A DNA stretch of 64,000 bases, taken from positions 48,994,714-49,058,713 of the forward strand of contig CM049320.1 of NCBI GenBank assembly GCA_026874595.1, read 5' to 3'. Source of the stretch: Sipunculus nudus (Eukaryota; Annelida; Sipuncula; Golfingiida; Sipunculidae). The position numbers and the translations under genes are program-made. This document shows, in pieces, positions 46,178 to 58,368 of this stretch (position 1 is the stretch's first letter; each line of letters opens with the position of its first letter). Under the pieces are notes generated by a model. The model saw only the letters and a program-made list of their open reading frames with translations. It made no database searches and was not told where the DNA came from.

Positions 46178-48935
46178 GCAAACCACAACGAGGCTCTCCG
46201 GGGGTTATCGAGTATGTGAAGCACAATCCGGGAGGACCTGAACTGCAGTTAGCTGAAAAATTGCCGATGCATGTGGCGTCATTATTTTGTATTCAAAGGA
46301 GCTTAGTGTTCAAGCTTTATACAGATTTTGAATTTTTTAAAGACTCTTTTATAGAAAAGGTGTATTCATTATTTTTGTCTTTTACAAATGGTTGCTTACT
46401 AAGTGTTTTTAAACCGTGCCTTAAGGTATGGTGCAACGGCGGACGCTTGTTTTGTCAGATATACTTGGTACAAAGATGGATGTGGCTAACACATGTTGCA
46501 TCATACAATCTGCATAAGAATCAATGCCTTCCGTCTATAGTTAATTAATGAGACATGAATCTTAGCGGACATGTATGTAAAGTCAAAAGACTTGTCAACA
46601 TTTTACCCAACCAAATGCATTAATACAAGAAAAATATCACCACCTTTAGATAGGCGGAGATAATCATGCCAAACAACAGTCCGCAAAGTGTATTTGGACT
46701 CTTTTACAAAATTAGGAAAATAGAGGTATCTTGTGAAACAAGTATGATCGACTGGTCAGCTGAGACGCATGAAGAAGGTCATTTTTATACAACGACTAAT
46801 GGTAGCTTTATCTGTTAAATACTCTCTTGATGCATGGTATCCTCGGGGAATCGGATCCCGTTATCCGAGAACTCTTTAACATTGATCTCTATTATCATTT
46901 CTTGCCAATTTATTTCTCAATTTCCTTGCTATTTAACAAAGATATTCACTAAAGTCATTATAATTATTATTTTTATCAGCCAAGCTTTTGCATAGGTGTG
47001 TTATTGTAAGTATTCTTAGTTTTCAGATTATATCTGCCGTGGATTAGTAGATAGATGTGTTTGCAGGCATGCCGGTATTGATGTAGCTGGGGAAATTATA
47101 ATACAGAAGGATATTAATAGATTTTCTTCATTCTTCGATTGTATATGGTTACAGTTAGAAAGATGAAATGATCAACAAGTGATTCTTTCATTATTGTCTG
47201 ATTCGTATTGTTTAACTACTCAGTGATCTATATATGCAAAGTTTATGATGTGCCTTTGGTCTTTAACATTTGAAGCCATTACAGTCCTGTTATACAGATT
47301 CATCCACGGAGGTTCGCTTATATAATACCATGAATTTGAGTCTATACAAGTATTTTAATGATATAGTATACCCTTAGACCTGGCAGCCGCTCTGGCATTG
47401 TTTTCATCCCCTTTTTCCGGGGGGCTTCATGGTAGGTGTTGGTGGAATTTCACCATAATACCTCAGACCTTGGCAGCTGTGTTTATCTGTACATCCTAGG
47501 TACTGTTTGGCTGGTATAATTCCAAGTTATTTTAGCTGCCTGGACGGTATATTTGGACATGTCCTTCAGCTGCCTTGACCATTATTTTTGTGTCATGGCA
47601 GAATGTACTAACATGTCTGGAGCTGATCTCGTGATGTTTCTGGATATACTCGGGTACGCCTGTGATGGTATTTTCGGACATCCACTGGACCCGTCAATAA
47701 GGGTATATCCGGACATCCTCAAGACCCGTCCATGAGGGTATATCCGGGCATCCTCTGGAACGGTGTATTGGGATATATCGGGACATCCTCTGGACTCGCC
47801 AATGAGTATATATCCGGACATCCCCTGGACCCGTCTTTGAGTTTATATCCGGACATCTTCTTGACCTGTCCATTCGGGGTATATCCGCACATCCTCAAGA
47901 CCCGTCTTTGGGGACATATTCGGACCTCCAATGGACCTATCTTTGAGGGTTTATCCGGACATCCTTAAGACCCGTCTATGGGGGTATAACCGGACATCCA
48001 CTGGACCCATCTATGAGGGTATATCCGGACATCCTCAAGACCCGTATATTGGGGTAAATCCGGACACCCATTGGACACGTCTATGGGGTTATATCTGGAC
48101 ATCCTCTGGACCCGTCTATGAGTTCATATCCGGACATCCTCTGGACCCGTCCATGAGTTCATATCCGGACATCTTCTGGACCCATCCATGAGTTCATATC
48201 CGGACATCCTCTGGACCCGTCTATGACGGTATATTCGGACATCCTCTGGACCAGTCTATGATGGTATATCCGGACATCCTCAAGACCAGTCAATGAGGGT
48301 ATATCCGGACATCCTCTGGACCCGAATATGAGCGTATATCCAGACATTCACTGGATCCGTCCATAAGTTCATATCCGGACATTCTCTGGACCCGTCTATT
48401 GAGGTATATCCGTGCATCCTCTGGACCTGTCTAAGAGGGTATATCTGGACATCATGTGGAGCAGTCTATGGGTATATCTGGACACGGTCTGGGACCATTT
48501 ACATGTTTATTGGTATATCTCGACATTGTCTGGACTTGCCTTTAGATGTATCTAGGGCTGTTACAATTTTGACATATCCGAAGCCACTAGCTGCTCTCTT
48601 GTACATTTGGCATGTCATGGTACCGTCTTTGTGTATTTCTCTGTCCTAGGTGCTGCTGATGGTATATGAAACATGAATGCTGGCTGGCAGGATGGCTGTA
48701 TATTGTCTCGTAGTGTCACCTGTCCAGGCCGTATATAATATCATATAGCTGTTTCATGACGTATGATATAGATTGGCTGTAGAATACTTGTGTGGATCAT
48801 GTTTGATTACAGAAATTACAGTGTAGCTAGAAATGTGTAGTAGGCCCGAGCGTTCATTGAATCATGCAGACTGCTTATCACCAGGTTTTGTCGCCATGAT
48901 GTCCTTGCTTTATGTAGATACGTAGATCAATAAAG
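46178..48935 (+). other. Possible long 3' UTR of gene A with poly(A) signal at its end
   Basis: No AATAAA is seen between the stop codon and 48929-48934 (atcaataaagtgtgac), which is followed by a GT/T-rich stretch suited to a cleavage site. If used, the 3' UTR would be about 2.7 kb and would include the minisatellite at 47640-48500. The ORF at 46174-46548 has no recognisable domain. A shorter UTR using a variant signal is equally possible. Confidence 0.35.
47640..48500. repeat. 35-bp minisatellite, about 24 copies
   Basis: Unit tatatccggacatcctctgg followed by acccgtctatgaggg. Copies differ by substitution, mainly in the second half. Because 35 is not a multiple of 3, the overlapping ORFs on both strands (with Ser-Gly-His-Pro or Pro-Asp-Ile words) are shadows. 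It lies downstream of gene A, possibly in its 3' UTR. Confidence 0.93.
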
Positions 48936-49794
48936 TGTGACATTTTCTGATCCCGGTATGTTATTTATCCAGGAAACAGAGTGTATTGTGGGGTGACATT
49001 ATATATCGGCCAGGATAGATTAAACAACAGACGTGAACCGTGGGGACCAACGATGATTGACCGTTTATTTTTGTTATATTCAATTATTTATACGGCTATT
49101 TGTATCGAATTTATTACAGTGATATAACAATGATACATGCAAAGTATGCAAATATAAAACCTGTCCTTCTCTTTTCTTGTCCTCGAACACATGCTCGTTC
49201 AGTTCATTACTGAGTAACGAAATGTTTACATGGAATATAACGTCGGTTCTCAGGTTTCAATTTCGGATTAAATGGTTTTCGGATAAATTGTGTTTAGATA
49301 AACGGCGGTCCTCTGTACATATAATTATAACTTGCCTTTTACTGACTGATTTGCCCTCACTTGTAGAGTAATGACAGACCATTAATAAATAAATCTAGGA
49401 AAGAAATTACTTTGTCTAATTATTGTTTCAGTGAAATTATTCTCTTTCTTGGGACGGAGGACGGAAAAGTTTCAGTCACTTTTTATAGGAGGGCAATCTT
49501 CCGTCTCCCTCACATCTTTCGACATATCGTTTGCGAGTGAAATATGTATGTCATTCAATTAGTCTTTATGTGTAAGTTACTTCATAGTTTCTAGTATAAT
49601 TAATTAATTAATAAATATTAATATCAACAAATTATAATTGATAAATGATTTAAATTATCAAGAAGTATGCATATAGAGAAATCTCAGGCCAATTGAATCA
49701 TCATAAATAGTAGTCTGTGTAAAATAATGTGGCAGAATGTTTGTAAATTGAGACGATTTTAAATCTAACTCAAAATATGTCCATATTCATGAGG
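48936..49794. other. Intergenic DNA between convergent genes A and B; nothing recognised
   Basis: AT-rich sequence without a convincing ORF or repeat. Confidence 0.6.
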
Positions 49795-50320
49795 TCTGCC
49801 CCCCCTTATTATCCGGGGGAGGGGGACCTGTCCATAATCTTGAATATTGCCCCCGAAAACATTTTCCCGGGGGGGGGGAGGGGGTGACTGTACACAATCA
49901 TATGGACTGTCCCGCTCCCATTTCCAAGGGGAGGGGGATCTGTCCAAAATCATGGGGATTGTTCCGTCACATTTTTCCGGGGGGGGGGGGGGTAGTCTGT
50001 CTTTAATCATAAGGATTGTCCCCCACATTTTCCGGGGGGGGGGGGGGGGAGATTGTCCCCAAAATTTTAAAGGGGGGGGGGTCTGAACATAATCATGAGG
50101 ATAGTCCCCCACATTTTTTGTGGATCTGACCATAATCATGAGGATTGTCCCCCTCAGTTCGGGGGACGGGGTTCTGTCCATAATCAAGAAGATATTACCC
50201 CACATTTTCGGGGAGGGGGGATCTGTCCATTATCATGAAGATTGTCTCACCACATTTCCGGGGTGGGGAGGGGGGGGGGGGGGGAGGATCTGTTCATAAT
50301 CATGAGGAATCCCCCCCCCC
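49795..50320. repeat. G-run minisatellite of about 60 bp, about 9 copies
   Basis: Each unit has ctgtccataatcatgaggat, then tgtcccccacattttccgg, then a G run of variable length (5 to 17). The plus strand thus carries a series of G tracts 45-60 bases apart. The 146-codon minus-strand ORF over it (proline-rich) is a translation of the repeat, not a gene. Confidence 0.92.
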
Positions 50321-52650
50321 ATACTCCATAGTGATCCTCCCACCACCACCAACACTTGTTTTAGCAAACGTGCTTTAAGTCTTTCGTTTCCTGTCACCCT
50401 CTACTTACCTCTCGTAGAGTAATCCTATTTTATATGACAACACACCAGCAGCAAAGAGTCATAACCAGCTCACTGACGTTAAGTCTTTGTTCTACATTAT
50501 TTCTAGATTAAGACAAATATCAGATAAACAGGCAGTCATATCACCATCCATTTATCATGGGAAGTTCCAGACGAAAGATGTGGGCGGATGACTTTGGTGG
50601 ACTGAAATTTCGGTTGGCATGACATATCTACCACACTCGAGCCATGGAGCGCCAACCGTCTGGTGTCAAGGACTGTAAAGCTCGATGAGGATTAAACTAT
50701 TTTCGTCATTGTTTACGCTAATAGCCTGCAGGTGCTCTTTTAGTATACTTTCAATCAACATCTACCATATGCGAAAAACACCCGCAGTAAATAATCCTGC
50801 ATGTTTGTTAAAATTTCTGACCGCATGAATACAAGCATGCCCTCACGGGATACTGGGCGATAGCGAACTTGTTCGCAATGCAGGGCTTGTAACCATAGAG
50901 ATGGTTTACACTTTGATTTGTGAGTTCACATGTATTCTTTCTTGTTAATTCATCACTCGTAACCTAATCTTAAGATTATCAGCTGGTTACCACGATATCG
51001 ATGTAATAGGATGGATGGCCTTTGCTTTTCGTTTCTCCATATGACTTGTGTCATGAATCAAGTAGGCTTATTATTACAAGCCCTATATATAAATTCCTTT
51101 CGAGTCCTGTATTCACGACTGAAATACCTCTGCGGTGTGTGCTATAGATTATGATGTTTGCATTTAACCCATTCTAACCAGAAATATGGTCAACGTGAAT
51201 AATCAAGAGTTAAACTGGACATTGTAACTAATAGATATTAAATAGTTTAAATTAGTAGACTAGACTTAAACAGGTGTACGTGTTTATTTATCGCGATGTG
51301 TGGACGCTGAAACTAATAATAATAAGCAGTAATGTAATTTTCACGTACACCAGTTTAATATGATAATAATTAATGGCAACATGCACAAAGCATGACTGAC
51401 TCCGGTAATTCTAGACCTGCCAGGCTGTTTGTTATAATATTTGCCACTTTAATATGTAAAATAAAACAATTTAGCGCCTGGGTAGGCGCCACTGACTGAA
51501 AGAACTTCAGCAGTTTCTCATAATAATAGTCTGCCTGCAGACGTGTGCGGTATAACGTGTTGTATACAGGTAATTTAGTCCAATTTTGAAGCAAACTAAT
51601 TCATGGGCTCAGAACTGTTTAGTTAATGCATACCGACTTTGGCAGTTCACGACAGTAGCAAAACTTGTCATTCAGATTAAAACAGAAGGTCCTATATTAA
51701 AGAAACAAGAATGTCTATGGCCATGACCTGAAGATCCTCGAAAAAAAATCCAACTGTCAAAGTTAACGCACCAGGCAAGTGTTTATTCTGTTAATATTGA
51801 GGTAGGCACTCCGGATGTTTCACTAGATTTGTGCTTTAAGTTTTACAAAATTGATGTGATATTGTTGAACAGACCGGTGAATGAAGTATTATGTTGTTGA
51901 ATGATAATCTGAATTTATCTGCGTTAATACCCACTGTGAAAAAGGTTTGAGTATATATTTTACGGGGAAAACGACCGAATAAAATCTGGTTTTTGTGGAA
52001 GGCGACATCTGTCGACAGCATGAGATTTTAAAAGGTGTGAAGATCATATGGTTCTATTGGCATTTTCATAAATCTTATGCAAAAAGCTTGAAGTCTGAAC
52101 TGCTTTGACACATTTACAACTGATATCTGGTAAAACATGTTCCAATGATTAAAACATTAATGGGGACTGTCTATTCTCTCTAATGACAACACGAGTCATT
52201 TGATCTTGTATATTGTTATCACAGTGTCCATTTCCTTTCATTTTCATTTTGTGATTGATTAATGTATTATTGCCCGTTGGTGGTTTTATCCGTTAGAGGC
52301 TCTACTAATGATATCGGTTTCTTCCTGCAATATTGATTAATGATTGTTACGATATTTACAACGGAATGGGAAGAAAATCAGGGTGTATATTTGAGACAAC
52401 GTATTTTTAGAAATGATTTATTATATTATATCTCTCCTGTATGAATTTTTAAAATCATGCGAGTATTTATGACGAGCACATGCATGAAACAATTAAAGAT
52501 ATCAACGTACAAACCTCCCTGTCAACAAGAAGAGGATGAAAATATAAAGAAAATCTGTCATCGAATTATTAAGTTCACCAAAATTCGCTATTTATTCTTA
52601 ATAAAAAAAGATACCTGTTTCTTCACCTCGAAATTTTGAGAGAGGACGTG
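50321..52650. other. Intergenic DNA; nothing recognised
   Basis: No ORF with a recognisable domain and no clear tandem repeat. It is bounded on the right by (TA)n-rich DNA. Confidence 0.6.
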
Positions 52651-52678
52651 TTAAGCATACATACATACATGTATATAC

Positions 52679-52709
<31 letters not shown>

Positions 52710-52764
52710 CATATATGTATACATTCATATACATACATATATACAAATATATATATATAAACAC

Positions 52765-52768
<4 letters not shown>

Positions 52769-52832
<64 letters not shown>
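52769..52832. repeat. (TA)n microsatellite
   Basis: Pure TA tract preceded by degenerate atacatatat repeats from 52660. The ORFs on both strands here are artefacts. Confidence 0.96.
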
Positions 52833-52837
<5 letters not shown>

Positions 52838-52838
52838 C

Positions 52839-52985
52839 AGTGAAATCACGCCTGGCGACCATACGGCTTTCCAGACCACCCTGCCAGGACGACCAATTCT
52901 TTGGTCCCAGATAAAATTAATCATTAAAAAAATCTCCCGCTAACACAACCACCCCGCTAACATAAATACTATAGTTTAAAGGCCT
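52839..52985. mobile_element. Possible end of a pogo/Tigger-like DNA transposon
   Basis: Directly after the TA tract comes cagtgaaatcacgcctggcg, followed by degenerate repeats of the type gaccatacggctttccagac and cccgctaacacaaccacc. A cagtgaaa.c.cgc start next to TA recalls pogo/Tigger ends, which insert at TA. The opposite end and a transposase are not seen. Confidence 0.3.
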
Positions 52986-53810
52986 TTCGACTTGATGTGT
53001 ACAGATAATATGAATGAATGAGTTTATTTATTATAGTGTCATGTACAATAATACATGAAAAAAAATAATAAATGTCTGCTTATAGTACCCAACCCTCGCA
53101 GGGGATAATATATAATAATAATGAATTCGCCACTTCGAGAGAGGAAGTGTAGGCCCACCCTACAGGATCCTAAATAAACGAATATTGGTATTAGCTGATA
53201 ATGATATTATACTGATAAAACTGTTAAGGAGGACACTGGATCAACGATATCCCTCGTAGTGGTCAGCTGTCTGGAGTGTCACTCAAAGACAAACAATATG
53301 TCAATGCAAACCGGTGCCCTCACAGCCCCGTGTGTAGTTATAATTCCAGAAATAAACAGCAGATGGCGCTATATATTAAACCGCGCTCCTATCATGAGAA
53401 GATCCTGGTACACGGACAGGGTGTCACCTGCAGAAGTTCTTATGTTGTAAATCTAATAAACCGTCTTTCAGGTTTAACGTACTGGTTTATCACACTACAA
53501 ATCTCTCCCGCAATGTCTCCGTGCAGCTGCCTCTTAAACTATTAATTTACCTCACCTGACACTTCCAAATTATATTGTATACAACTTGTTTTATCATTTT
53601 CAGTTACAGATGAGATGCAGAGGGTATGTGCAGCCACCCATGATTATTAGATATTAAAGAGTTCAAAATATAAAACCAATTTGTCACAATTATAAACAAT
53701 ATATACAATCTATACAAGACAAGTTCCAGGTGTTCACAACCGTTAGACACATACAATGTATGTGTAAAATGTGCTGATCGTCGTTAGGTGATCCCGGAGC
53801 CGTTCGGTTG

Positions 53811-53962
53811 TTACATCCGCACGCCGGCGTCCCTCATCTGCAGAACCGACAAGACGCCAGCAACCAAGGTCATAATTGCGGCAATCACTGCCAGAGCGAA
53901 CGAGAAGTTCTGGTTTGATGTCTTAACTCCCCAGATGATGAAACCGATAAGCATAAACAAAA
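53811..53962 (-). CDS. Gene B last exon: paralog of gene A exon 3
   Basis: On the minus strand an acceptor (ctcttcttcag) ends at 53963. The exon then runs 152 bases, exactly as in gene A, to a TAA at 53811-53813. It codes for the end of TM3 (LFMLIGFIIWGVK), a loop (TSNQNFS), TM4 (ALAVIAAIMTLVAGVLSVL) and the tail QMRDAGVRM. 27 of 49 residues match gene A, including the QMR..GVR tail. Entry phase is 1, as in A. Plus-strand ORFs over the same bases are shadows. The gene is transcribed towards gene A, so the two are convergent. No clear poly(A) signal could be assigned. Confidence 0.87.
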
Positions 53963-54297
53963 CTGAAGAAGAGAAAACAGTTCAGTAAATCAATTCGGAA
54001 TACTTAACCCGTTCCATAATTAGTCTAATATCGGATGTTTCATGATCACAAGCATCTTAATTTAAAACGTACAAGTCCCAATTAATGACATAACATGTAC
54101 GGACCTGAACTTATGAAACTGTTAATTACAGATGATGGCCCATATTGAATGAATAGACCTTTCGGCTGAACTGTTGGCAATGTCTGAATCTGACGGTAAA
54201 CTGAACTTAACAGGCCATATTAAAGGAAAAAAACTGCCTTATATTTACAAACGCGGTCCCTTTGGAACTCTGCCCTGTATTTGAGACACGTCTGTTT

Positions 54298-54354
<57 letters not shown>

Positions 54355-54754
54355 AAAAAAACAAGTGACCAATGGGTCAAGGCGCTCAGCTGAATTTTGT
54401 AAAATTTCAGCAAAAGCAAAATATACTCGTTTCAATTCTTATTGTTTTTTTATTAAATAAATTTTATAATATTGAATTTTTCAATTTTACAAATATGATA
54501 AATTTGCAATATAAAAAAAGCTGCAAATACAAGTAAGTTTAGTATTATGAGCTACATCATAACTGATCCATAGTTTGGCCATGTCAAATTATGCATACAC
54601 ATATAATTTACTATTTGTTTAAATCGGCAGGCCGCCACAACACGAGCTACGCGTGGCACACAAACAAAATGCCAACAACACATGGAACATCCGTGTGCAC
54701 AATAAAATAATCATCTGTAAGACCGCTGCACACAATAAGAGGGCAACTGTAACA
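53963..54754. other. Intron 2 of gene B, including what should be the 3' LTR of the retroelement
   Basis: Contains (TA)n at 54301-54348 and, at 54358-54395, the inverse of the dispersed cagctgagc..gacccattggtcact phrase. On the minus strand a typical LTR start (tgttacag) follows the polypurine tract at 54754, but the next bases do not match the 5' LTR at 58369-58960. The 3' LTR is therefore missing, replaced or from another subfamily. Confidence 0.5.
54301..54348. repeat. (TA)n microsatellite in intron 2 of gene B
   Basis: Pure TA tract followed by an A run. Confidence 0.95.
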
Positions 54755-54765
54755 CTCCCCCACCT
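54755..54765 (-). other. Polypurine tract of the retrotransposon
   Basis: Minus strand aggtgggggag directly followed by tgttacag, an LTR-type start. This is where plus-strand DNA synthesis would be primed. Confidence 0.7.
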
Positions 54766-54883
54766 GTAAGAAAAAAGAAAGTTTTCTCAAAACTTTCTTT
54801 TTGCGATCACAATCACTAAATTATTACAACATTTCAAAACCATCTTATTTACAACATTACATAAACATCTCGTTTACAACATT

Positions 54884-56443
54884 TCATAAACATCTCGACA
54901 AGCAATCAGCAAGTACATTGTCTTTCCCTTTAATGTGTATGATTTCAAGATTGAAATCCTGTAAAAACAAACGCCATCTCAACAATCACACTTCAACTTA
55001 TTCATGAACGTAAGGGGATTGTGATCACTGAAGACGTTGATAGGCTTGACTGATGAAGTAACATAAACTTCAAAATGTTGCAACGCCAAAATCAAAGCCA
55101 AACATTCTTTTTCAATAGTGGAGTAGTTTTTCTGGTTTGCATTAAGCTTTCTTGAGAAATAACAAATTGCATGATCCATGCTATCATTGCCTTCTTGTAA
55201 CAACACAGCACCAGCAGCAGTATCACTAGCATCTACAGCTAACTTAAAAGGTACATAAAAGTCTGGAGCTGCTAAAACTGGTGAACTTTGCAGAACTGCT
55301 TTCAAATTCTGAAATGCATTTTCACACTGAACATTCCATACAAAATTTTGTTTCCTTTTTAACAAATTAGTTAAAGGTTCAGCTACACCAGAAAAATTTG
55401 TACAAAACTTCCTGTACTATCCAACCATACCAAGAAAACGCATTATTTGCTTTTTGTTCTCTGGTCTAGGAAATGCAGAAATAGCACTTATTTTAGCATC
55501 AACAGGTTTTACTCGACCTTTCCCTGCAATATGACCCAAAAATGTTACTTGTACATAATATACTCAGATTTTACTAAGTTGATGGTCAGACGTGCTTCAC
55601 TGAGTCTTTCGAAGAGGTCGCGAAGATTTTGCAGATGTTTCTCCCAGGTGTCGCTGTACACGATAAGGTCATCAATATATGCGTCGCAGCCCTGAATGTC
55701 CTTTACAACCATATGGATGAGGCGCTGGAACGTGGCTGGCGAGTTCCTCATGCCAAACGGCATAATAACTTTATACTGGTACAGTCCTTGCGGCGTCACA
55801 AATGCGGACACCTCTTTCGCTCGTTCTGTCAGCGGAACTTGCCAGAATCCTTTAGCAAGTCAAAATTGGAGACATATCTGGAGCTACCGACTCCATCAAT
55901 ACAATCATCGATCCTCGGAATCGGGAAAGTGTTAGTCTTGGTGACAGAGTTCAGTTTTCGATAATCTGTGCACATACGGTAACTTCCATCAGGTTTTGGC
56001 ACAAGAATACATGGTGAACTCCAGTTCCTGTTACTAGGTTCAATAAAATCATTGTCCAGCAAATACTGAACCTCATCTTCTAGATACTTTTGCTTTTCTG
56101 GATTCAGTCTATATGGATGCTGCTTGACTGCGCTTGTCTCTCCAACATCGACGTCATGGCACGATATGTTAGTTCGCGTTGGAATGTCACTAAACAAATG
56201 CTCATAATTCCGCAGCAGGTTCTTGAGGTCTTGTTGTTGTTGTGCGGTAAGGTGTGACAGTTTGGCATCCAGGTTAAGCACGGCTGAGTTTTTTAATGGT
56301 ACTGTACCACACTGAATATCTACATCACACTTACAATCAATATCTGCTTTAACTGGGTCAGGGTCAGTGTTTACACAATTTACAGCAGCAACTTTATGTA
56401 GAACATCTGATGTGCTATTTCTGTCATAATATGGTTTCAACAT
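54884..56443 (-). pseudogene. Reverse transcriptase and RNase H of the Gmr1-like element, broken
   Basis: 56443 to about 55860 (minus) gives the leader and fingers (DFIEPSNRNWSSPCILVPK, YRMCTDYRKLNSV, FPIPRIDDCID) up to a DLLK motif. There a single-base deletion near 55858 shifts the frame. 55811-55545 gives the palm with FGMRNSPATFQR and the catalytic YIDD (Asp codons 55668-55673). A second frameshift lies near 55548 and a stop near 55421. 55365-54979 is RNase H with its D-E-D residues (VDASD, IEKECLAL, FSDHNPL). A third frameshift near 54985 precedes the C-terminal part, which ends with TGA at 54884-54886. The enzymes would copy element RNA into DNA and degrade the RNA; this copy cannot make a whole protein. 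Confidence 0.88.
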
Positions 56444-56710
56444 GTTAACATGGCAGTTGTTTCTTCTTACTTCTATCTGGTGTCAACAGTATGTAATTTA
56501 AATCACTGACTTTCTTGTCAACAATGTGAGGACCAAAATACCTAGCTTACAGAGGTCTGTCAGGGATGGGAAGTAAAGCAAGGGCCTTTCACCGGGCTCG
56601 AACGTCCTAATTACACTGTGCTTGTCATACTTTGTTTTCATTTTACTTTGTGCTGATTTTAGATTTGACTTTGCAATCTCACAAGCATTGTGTAGTTAAG
56701 TGCGAAAGTC

Positions 56711-57334
56711 TTAGACATACTGAAGTAAATTAAGAGAATCAGGATTTTCACACAAGAGTTTTTCTTTTAGCAGTTTCAATGGAAGTTCAGTTCGCCGTCC
56801 ATGTCCGAAAACTAGTTCAAAGCGACTGAAACCCAAGGACTCTTGAAAGGATTCTCTGACAGCAAACAGCAATAGGTGGATTCCTTCATCCCAGTCTTTC
56901 TGTGTGTCATAGCAATAGGTCCTAATCATGTTTTTTAACGTCTGGTGAAAACGATCGAGGGCGCCCTGACCCTCAGGATGGTATGGCGCATACATCAGGT
57001 GGTCGCCATTAACGCATAAGCACTCCATTTTTAACATAGAAACAAACTAGGTTCTCTGACAGTTCATCTTTAGAAACTGCCCTGGGAAACAAACATGAAA
57101 TATCAGGGTCCTTATGCTGTTCCGTGATAAGTTCTGACCTTGAAAATGTTGTATCCTGTACAAGCGAGTCGTTAGACGAGTCAATAGTGACTCGCAGAGT
57201 GTTATTATCTGGACCATTATCATCATGTGTGTTTTTATTGGCCATAGATCTAGTTACAGCACATGAAGGATACAAACCAGGAATTTCCTGACTTTCCGGA
57301 TCAGTGTCCTGATAAAGTGACGGCTTTTCTGTCA
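56711..57334 (-). pseudogene. Integrase remnant of the Gmr1-like element with core deletion
   Basis: 57334-57009 (minus) ends in a typical pre-integrase stretch (ENLVCFYVKNGVLMR). The next recognisable sequence (57003-56711) already belongs to the far end of the catalytic core: YAPYHPEGQGALDRFHQTL, then KDWDEGIHLLLFAVRESFQE. The zinc-binding HHCC domain and the stretch with the first two catalytic Asp residues are missing, by a deletion of perhaps 150 or more codons. The residue at the third catalytic position, normally Glu, is Asp (codon 56954-56956). A GPY/F-like module in broken frames fills 56444-56710. Position before the reverse transcriptase is the Gmr1 hallmark. Confidence 0.82.
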
Positions 57335-57727
57335 CTATTGGTACAGGCTGTACTTTGTCACCTGCAACATCATAAAGGGTAAAGTAGTTCTTATGTCCAC
57401 AGTAATATTCCGAGAAATCAAACCTGACTTTAAATGGATACTGTGAAGCGGAACTGAAGTGTGCTTGTCTGAAAACACACCATTATCAAGTGCATGTGCA
57501 CCAGTAAAGAACCTATTAGAAAATGGCAAATTGTTTGCTAACATGAGAGTCTGGCCTGAACCAGTGTCTCTCAAAATTTTAATAGGGGAAGAATCTGAAA
57601 AATCACTTGAAAGAGACACAAAACCATCATGTATGAATGGCTCAAATAACTCCATTTCAGAGTCAGGAGAGGAATCTACTACATCAGCTTCATCAAACAG
57701 AGAACTGACATTGACAGTGTCAGTCAT
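57335..57727 (-). pseudogene. Retroelement aspartic protease region
   Basis: Contains ILRDTGSGQTLML, the active-site DTG motif of retroviral-type aspartic proteases (Asp codon 57566-57568), followed by LPFSNRFFTGAH and VPLHSIHLKSGLI, the usual flap and core region of gypsy proteases. In a live element it would cleave the Gag-Pol polyprotein. It is preceded by an acidic spacer and followed by the CAVTRSMA..integrase leader after a frame change. Confidence 0.8.
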
Positions 57728-58001
57728 AAAAGCTTTTTCAGAGTCATTTAATGAATCTACATCCTTTTTATCAACAAACTCCTCATGGGAGTCAACAGAG
57801 GAATTATCCTCAGCAGATACAAACTTCTGTTTGTCATAAGAGGACCTGACCTCATTTGAAATACTCTCGCAAGATTCATAGAGGACTTAACCTTATTTAG
57901 AGAATACTTCTCGCAGGAGTCTTGAAAGGACCTAGCCTTATAAAATTCCTCACAGGAATCAACTGAGATTTTTGCAAGTCATTTTTTTGGCTGTCATTTT
58001 T

Positions 58002-58223
58002 TTATGTTTTAACTTCACTCGGTTCAATTAAACCTTTGCTAACTAGATCTTGCATGACTTTAGCAATGATATCAGGCTTTCTCAGAGTTTTTTTCACACT
58101 TAGCCCTAAGTGTTGTCCCAAACGCAACAACTGTTCCTTTGTCAACTGTTCAAGTTGATCGGGGTCGGGATCGTCAACAAATGTCTCAGGTTTGAAATCT
58201 GCCATGTTAAGATGTAAAAGCAA
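58002..58223 (-). pseudogene. Gag N-terminal remnant
   Basis: A 73-codon ORF starting about 125 bases downstream of the primer binding site. It is acidic at first (FVDDPDPDQLEQL), then a helical basic stretch (LTKEQLLRLGQHLGL, KPDIIAKVMQDLV) of the kind found at the start of many gypsy Gag proteins. The capsid and zinc knuckle expected next are absent: only 270 bases separate it from the protease ORF. Confidence 0.55.
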
Positions 58224-58346
58224 TATAAAAAAACTGAGATAAATCCTGTAAACGATGTATTGTAAACAGTATGTAATCTTGTGAACAAAGTATGATAAAA
58301 CAATGTGTCTAGGTAAAGGCCTAATAAATTGTCAAAACTATAAAGC

Positions 58347-58364
58347 ATCCCGGATGAGCCCCCA
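58347..58364 (-). other. Primer binding site, tRNA-Pro type
   Basis: Minus strand tgggggctcatccgggat. This is complementary at 17 of 18 positions to the 3' end of tRNA-Pro as used by murine leukaemia-type retroviruses and some gypsy elements. It lies 4 bases after the LTR end at 58369, which places it correctly for first-strand priming. Confidence 0.8.
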
Positions 58365-58368
58365 ATTT

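Noticed and set aside
47553-48347. Overlapping repeat-containing ORFs on both strands
   Set aside because: The 35-bp unit is not a multiple of three and both strands show equal openness, which indicates repeat shadows.
49765-50205. 146-codon proline-rich ORF on the minus strand
   Set aside because: It follows the G-run minisatellite, and its repeats have variable length, so the frame is open only by chance.
54979-57727. Explanation of the unusual retroelement gene order by two fused gypsy elements
   Set aside because: Protease joins the pre-integrase leader and the integrase linker joins the reverse transcriptase leader without a foreign junction, so the order looks original.
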